A stretch of DNA of 64,000 nucleotides, taken from NCBI GenBank assembly GCA_002362105.1, contig DETD01000024.1, positions 85,190 through 149,189 of the forward strand, written 5' to 3'. The DNA is from Bacteroidales bacterium UBA3297 (GTDB lineage: Bacteria; Bacteroidota; Bacteroidia; Bacteroidales; Paludibacteraceae). Shown here in pieces: positions 61,015-64,000 of the stretch (position 1 is the first letter of the stretch; each line of letters starts with the position of its first letter). The position numbers and the translations under genes are program-made. The notes under the pieces are model-generated. The model was not told the origin of the DNA, ran no database searches, and worked only from the letters and a program-made list of their open reading frames with translations.

Positions 61015-61479
61015 ATGATTAAAAAACTAGCAGCCATGCTTGGTCTGACTTGCGGTATTGTAGGCGCAAATGCCTCGGCACTGTACATGACGGTGGAGCA
61101 GAAAAGCGGGGAGAAGTACAGTTTCCTGCTTGCCGACAATCCGGTAGTGACCTACAAAGACGGCAACCTGGTGGTGAATGGCAACGCCACAACCAGCTAT
61201 GCCATTGACGGCGTGAAAAACTACCATTTTACAGAAAAAGACCTTTCTATTACCGAGAAAACGGTCAGCAACCAACTTTACATCAGTGTTAGCGACAACA
61301 CTGTAGCAATTGAAAATGCTTCCGCCCAGAGCAAGGTGGTGTTGGCAAGTGCCAGCGGCGCCACCATAGCCTCCGCAAAAACCGACGCACAGGGGGCCGC
61401 CACCATTGCGCTGCCCAACCAGCAGGGCATATACGTGCTTACTGTAGGCGAATATTCATTCAAACTAATCCGTAAGTAA
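61015..61479 (+). CDS. Small secreted protein with T9SS-like C-terminal domain
   Basis: A 154-residue protein. Signal peptide LAAMLGLTCGIVGANASA; MTVEQKSGEKYSFLLADNPVVTY is the common start of Prevotella/Bacteroides surface proteins that precede FISUMP domains. The C-terminal half (VSNQLYISVSDNTVAIENASAQSKVVLASASGA... GIYVLTVGEYSFKLIRK) is of the type IX sorting-domain kind. There is no catalytic domain. It lies 22 bp before the FISUMP gene. Confidence 0.7.
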   Translation: MIKKLAAMLGLTCGIVGANASALYMTVEQKSGEKYSFLLADNPVVTYKDGNLVVNGNATTSYAIDGVKNYHFTEKDLSITEKTVSNQLYISVSDNTVAIENASAQSKVVLASASGATIASAKTDAQGAATIALPNQQGIYVLTVGEYSFKLIRK

Positions 61480-61501
61480 CAAACCTTAAAATCTGAATAT
61501 T

Positions 61502-62281
61502 ATGAAGAAATCTTTACTTTCATTATTGGCCATTGCAGCGCTGGCATTTAGTGCAAATGCAGCAACAAACATGTGTGTAAAACAGAAGAACGGAGTGGTG
61601 ACACGCTACGACGTTGAAGATGTAGAAGAGGTGTACTATGAAGAAAAAGTGGTGGAAAACGACGTTTCTGTCAGCGGAAAAGTCGGCACCTACACCTATG
61701 TGGACCTGGGTCTGCAAAGCGGTCTCAAATGGGCCACCTGCAACCTGGGAGCCGAGAAACCTACCGATTACGGTGACTATTATGCCTGGGGGGAGACCGA
61801 ACCCAAGGACAGTTACAGCTGGAACACCTATAAATGGTGCAAGAACGGCAGCTCGACACAACTGACCAAGTACAGCGACACTGCCACATACGGCCTCAAA
61901 GACGACAAGAACGTGCTAGACCCTGAAGATGACGCAGCCGCTGTAAATTGGGGAGGCACCTGGCGAATGCCAACCACATCGGAACAGCGCGAACTGCTTG
62001 ACGGCTGCACATGGACTTGGATGGTCGACTTTAACGGGACCAACGTGTCGGGAATGTACGGCAAGTCGAAAACCAACGGCAACACCATCTTCCTGCCAGC
62101 CGCCGGCCGCTACGACGGACTGGACCTCTTCCTTGCAAACGACTTTGGGAACTACTGGGCATCGACAACCTACGACTACCTGCCAACCAACGTGTTCTTC
62201 CTCTATTTCGACCACTCCCTTATCAGCTGGAGCAACCTCAACCGCTTCCTTGGCTTGAACATCCGCGCCGTCTCAAAATAA
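61502..62281 (+). CDS. FISUMP-domain surface protein
   Basis: A 259-residue secreted protein. Signal peptide LSLLAIAALAFSANA; MCVKQKNGVVTRYDVEDVEEVYY mirrors the start of the preceding gene. From about 60 the Fibrobacter succinogenes major paralogous domain is clear: YVDLGLQSGLKWATCNLGAE, YGDYYAWGETEPK, WRMPTTSEQRELLDGC, GKSKTNGNTIFLPAAGRYDG, GNYWASTTYD and the final NIRAVSK. Such domains are lectin-like surface modules without known enzyme activity. Confidence 0.88.
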   Translation: MKKSLLSLLAIAALAFSANAATNMCVKQKNGVVTRYDVEDVEEVYYEEKVVENDVSVSGKVGTYTYVDLGLQSGLKWATCNLGAEKPTDYGDYYAWGETEPKDSYSWNTYKWCKNGSSTQLTKYSDTATYGLKDDKNVLDPEDDAAAVNWGGTWRMPTTSEQRELLDGCTWTWMVDFNGTNVSGMYGKSKTNGNTIFLPAAGRYDGLDLFLANDFGNYWASTTYDYLPTNVFFLYFDHSLISWSNLNRFLGLNIRAVSK

Positions 62282-62301
62282 AAGGAACCGACAATAACAA
62301 G

Positions 62302-62338
62302 AAACTCCGCAAGGCACGGATCCTTGCGGAGTTTCTTT
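62302..62338 (+). terminator. Rho-independent terminator after the FISUMP gene
   Basis: AAACTCCGCAAGG (62302-62314) and CCTTGCGGAGTTT (62322-62334) pair exactly, followed by CTTT. Confidence 0.85.
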
Positions 62339-62450
62339 AATGTATATGGATATAGTTAGTTGAAAAAACAAAACACGACATCTGATAAAAGAAGAGCACA
62401 AAATAGTGGAAAAGAAAAACAAGAATCCATAAATTTTGTAAATTTGTAGT

Positions 62451-62813
62451 ATGAAACTGGAAGTGAAGAGAAATATTGCATCGTGGATACTGCTACTAGT
62501 ATTCGTCCCTATGCTCATGTTCTCTTCTGTCCATACCCATGAAGAGGAACTGAACACCACCGACACCGAGTGTATTGACTGTAAAAACAACCAGTGCCAT
62601 GGTCACCTTCAGCAAACCAACATAACGCACGACTGCCTATTCTGCCAGTTCCTATCGTTACCGATGCTGGCTGTTGCGGCTGCGTCTATCATTCTGTCTA
62701 ACAACATCAGCAGCACCAGGACCGTTGCCAAAAAATGCGCAATTGTAGTCAAAAACTGCCATGTTGTTTGTTTACGCGCACCACCTGCACCTAAAACCTA
62801 TTCTCTAGCTTAA
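62451..62813 (+). CDS. Cys/His-rich small membrane protein 1
   Basis: A 120-residue protein. An N-terminal helix (ASWILLLVFVPMLMFSSVHTH) ends in HTH; CIDCKNNQCHGHLQQTNITHDCLFCQF follows, with five Cys and three His that could bind a metal. A second hydrophobic stretch (LPMLAVAAASIILS) comes next. The same plan recurs in the protein at 63208-63555, and both lie ahead of a TonB-dependent receptor, as seen for small periplasmic proteins of metal or cofactor uptake loci. Substrate unknown. Confidence 0.65.
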   Translation: MKLEVKRNIASWILLLVFVPMLMFSSVHTHEEELNTTDTECIDCKNNQCHGHLQQTNITHDCLFCQFLSLPMLAVAAASIILSNNISSTRTVAKKCAIVVKNCHVVCLRAPPAPKTYSLA

Positions 62814-63207
62814 CCCTGCTGTAACCAGAGGGTTACCCAAAGTCTGTTGTCCCCGCCCATTCACGTTACGGGGTGTTGTCCTATCTTTATTATAGGGTGT
62901 ATTGTTCAAGCACACCTCAATTTGATATCGACAACCATAACTGCCCGAGGCCACCAAAGCAACACACCGACACATTCAAAGGTCTATTGACAGGTAGGCC
63001 GCCCTACCCCTTTACAACTATGGCAGGAAACGAGCAGCGGCCCCACAATATGGAAGGAAAAAACGACTGGGAAAAGCTGAGAAACTAAAACAAAAAGAAT
63101 CTAAAAATCCACAAAAATCAAAGGCTTCTGTATACGCCATACAGAGGTTACTGGTGTTGGGAACAACTGCGCATGCGCATATTTCCAACCCAAAGCCAAC
63201 AACCACA
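62814..63207. other. Region without a clear gene between the two Cys/His-rich proteins
   Basis: No reliable coding sequence. TCTGTAT, 5 bp, ATACAGA (63127-63145) and the palindrome TGCGCATGCGCA (63168-63179) lie just upstream of the next gene and may be a regulator site. A 22-codon frame from 63020 exists without support. No cobalamin riboswitch core was found. Confidence 0.4.
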
Positions 63208-63555
63208 ATGTCGCGAATTAAAAAGAAACGCCACATTGCCGTTCAAATACTATTTCCCGTATTCCTGTTCTTTCTGGTCTGTGTGTCGTTTCATACGCAC
63301 CAACAAGAAAACCGCAGTTTTGATAAATGTGACGAATGTGTTAGTCATAACAAACATACGGGGCACTACTGCGAAGGCAACGTGACGAAACACGACTGCC
63401 TGCTCTGTCAGGTAGGACACCAGTCCTACCTCATAGGGCAGTCTCTCGTGGATATCATAAAAAAGAGACCGGCAAACATACCGCCACCTGCGAAAGCACA
63501 AAAGGCGGAGATTGGAACACAAGGTTCCACCCGGTCAAGAGCACCACCAGTTTAA
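63208..63555 (+). CDS. Cys/His-rich small membrane protein 2
   Basis: A 115-residue paralogue of the protein at 62451: a basic start (SRIKKKRHI), a helix (FPVFLFFLVCVSFHTH) ending in HTH, then CDECVSHNKHTGHYC and KHDCLLCQV. The C-terminal 35 residues are basic and Pro/Ala-rich, without the second hydrophobic segment of its partner. ATG 63208 gives the conserved start. It lies 44 bp before the receptor gene and is probably co-transcribed with it. Confidence 0.62.
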   Translation: MSRIKKKRHIAVQILFPVFLFFLVCVSFHTHQQENRSFDKCDECVSHNKHTGHYCEGNVTKHDCLLCQVGHQSYLIGQSLVDIIKKRPANIPPPAKAQKAEIGTQGSTRSRAPPV

Positions 63556-63599
63556 ATAAAGGAAACACCATCTTATTATATAGGTCAAAAAGAGGACGT

Positions 63600-64000
63600 A
63601 TGATACTGATAGACATACTGGCGGCAGGATCGCTACTACTTGCAGCCAACGACAACACACCAACCACCCAGCCGTCTGCCCCACAAGTTGAGGTAGAAGA
63701 CACCATAAGGGGAACAGGAGACGAAGAGACATCGACCCTGGAAACGATTACCGTATCGGCCCAACACGACAACGAGTTACAGCGCGTCAGCTCAACTCCT
63801 GCCGTGACAGTCGGCCACGAGTTCTTGAACGAGAACTTTTCCGGTAGCCTTGTGCAAACGCTGGAACAGATACCTGGTGTGAAAGCCATGTCGATAGGCT
63901 CGAGCCAGTCGAAACCCATCATCAGGGGGTTGGGGTTCAACCGTTTGGTTATTACCGAGAACGGCATCAAGCACGAAGGACAGCAGTGGGGCGACGACCA
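63600..64000 (+). CDS. TonB-dependent receptor, N-terminal part cut by the window edge
   Basis: The frame opens at ATG 63600 and runs off the right edge (133 codons seen). A hydrophobic start (IDILAAGSLLLAAN) acts as signal peptide; TLETITVSAQ is the TonB box region; the plug begins with TPAVTVGHEFLNENFSGSLVQTLEQ, and IRGLGFNRLVITENG plus EGQQWGDD are typical plug motifs. The N-terminus lacks the carboxypeptidase-like domain of SusC proteins, so a metal or cofactor receptor is more likely than a glycan one. The two Cys/His-rich proteins upstream support that. Confidence 0.85.
   Translation, partial: MILIDILAAGSLLLAANDNTPTTQPSAPQVEVEDTIRGTGDEETSTLETITVSAQHDNELQRVSSTPAVTVGHEFLNENFSGSLVQTLEQIPGVKAMSIGSSQSKPIIRGLGFNRLVITENGIKHEGQQWGDD

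Noticed and set aside
62873..63088. 71-codon frame between the two Cys/His-rich proteins
   Set aside because: No family, poor start context and low coding character; treated as non-coding.
62820..63100. Cobalamin riboswitch ahead of the TonB-dependent receptor
   Set aside because: The conserved B12-box core (GCCACTG) is missing.

Overview
The window is a piece of a Bacteroidales chromosome (phylum Bacteroidota). The evidence is the promoter style (TAnnTTTG minus-7 boxes with TTTG-like minus-33 boxes), C-terminal sorting domains of the type IX secretion kind, a complete hmuYRSTUV-type haem cluster, FISUMP-type and calycin-like lipoproteins, and Cas proteins of Bacteroidota type. The genus cannot be fixed from the sequence alone. 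Genes of the CRISPR effector block are visibly more A/T-rich than the housekeeping genes to the right.

Left third (about 1-25.2 kb) is a defence island. It opens with the C-terminal part of a RAMP-type type III CRISPR subunit, so the Cas10 effector complex should lie just left of the window. Next come a DUF4143 ATPase behind four 26-bp palindromes, then four genes in tandem: a CARF-adenosine deaminase (Cad1), a Nudix hydrolase, a CARF-nuclease of the Card1/Can2 type and a CARF-HEPN RNase of the Csx1/Csx2 type. These would be three cyclic-oligoadenylate-triggered effectors plus a nucleotide hydrolase. They are followed by an AAA-like/PD-(D/E)XK protein, a small operon (DUF697-like protein plus two mini-proteins) with repeated structured leaders, a WYL regulator, a DHH-like phosphoesterase with a RecD-like helicase, a Septu-type PtuA/PtuB pair, a CRISPR array of 45 repeats and 44 spacers (leader on the right), a second AAA-like/PD-(D/E)XK protein, and the adaptation genes cas1, a primase-polymerase (AEP) gene and cas2, overlapping in one operon.

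The most striking signal is in the array. Nearly all spacers, read on the + strand, look like sense coding sequence. Two overlap on one target, and two neighbours encode the same peptide position of two diverged homologues. With the leader on the right, the crRNAs would be antisense to mRNA. Together with the Cas1/PrimPol/Cas2 module this raises the question of RNA-derived or strongly selected spacers.

Middle (25.2-50.2 kb): a methyltransferase, a calycin-like lipoprotein gene and hmuYRSTUV for haem capture and processing; enolase; an OmpA/TPR outer-membrane protein; a MarR regulator with a 22-bp operator; secreted carbohydrate enzymes (CE15-like esterase, GH16, GH43) with sorting domains; and a three-gene phospholipid operon (CDP-alcohol transferase, CdsA, PlsC).

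Right part (50.4-64 kb): a radical SAM/lipoprotein cluster with four candidate substrates; a Nudix hydrolase; an LEA-type lipoprotein; an unknown A/T-rich secreted protein; a glutathione peroxidase-OhrR operon with a palindromic operator; an OmpA-like protein; rtcB divergent from a WYL regulator; FISUMP-type surface proteins; and two Cys/His-rich small membrane proteins ahead of a TonB-dependent receptor cut by the right edge.
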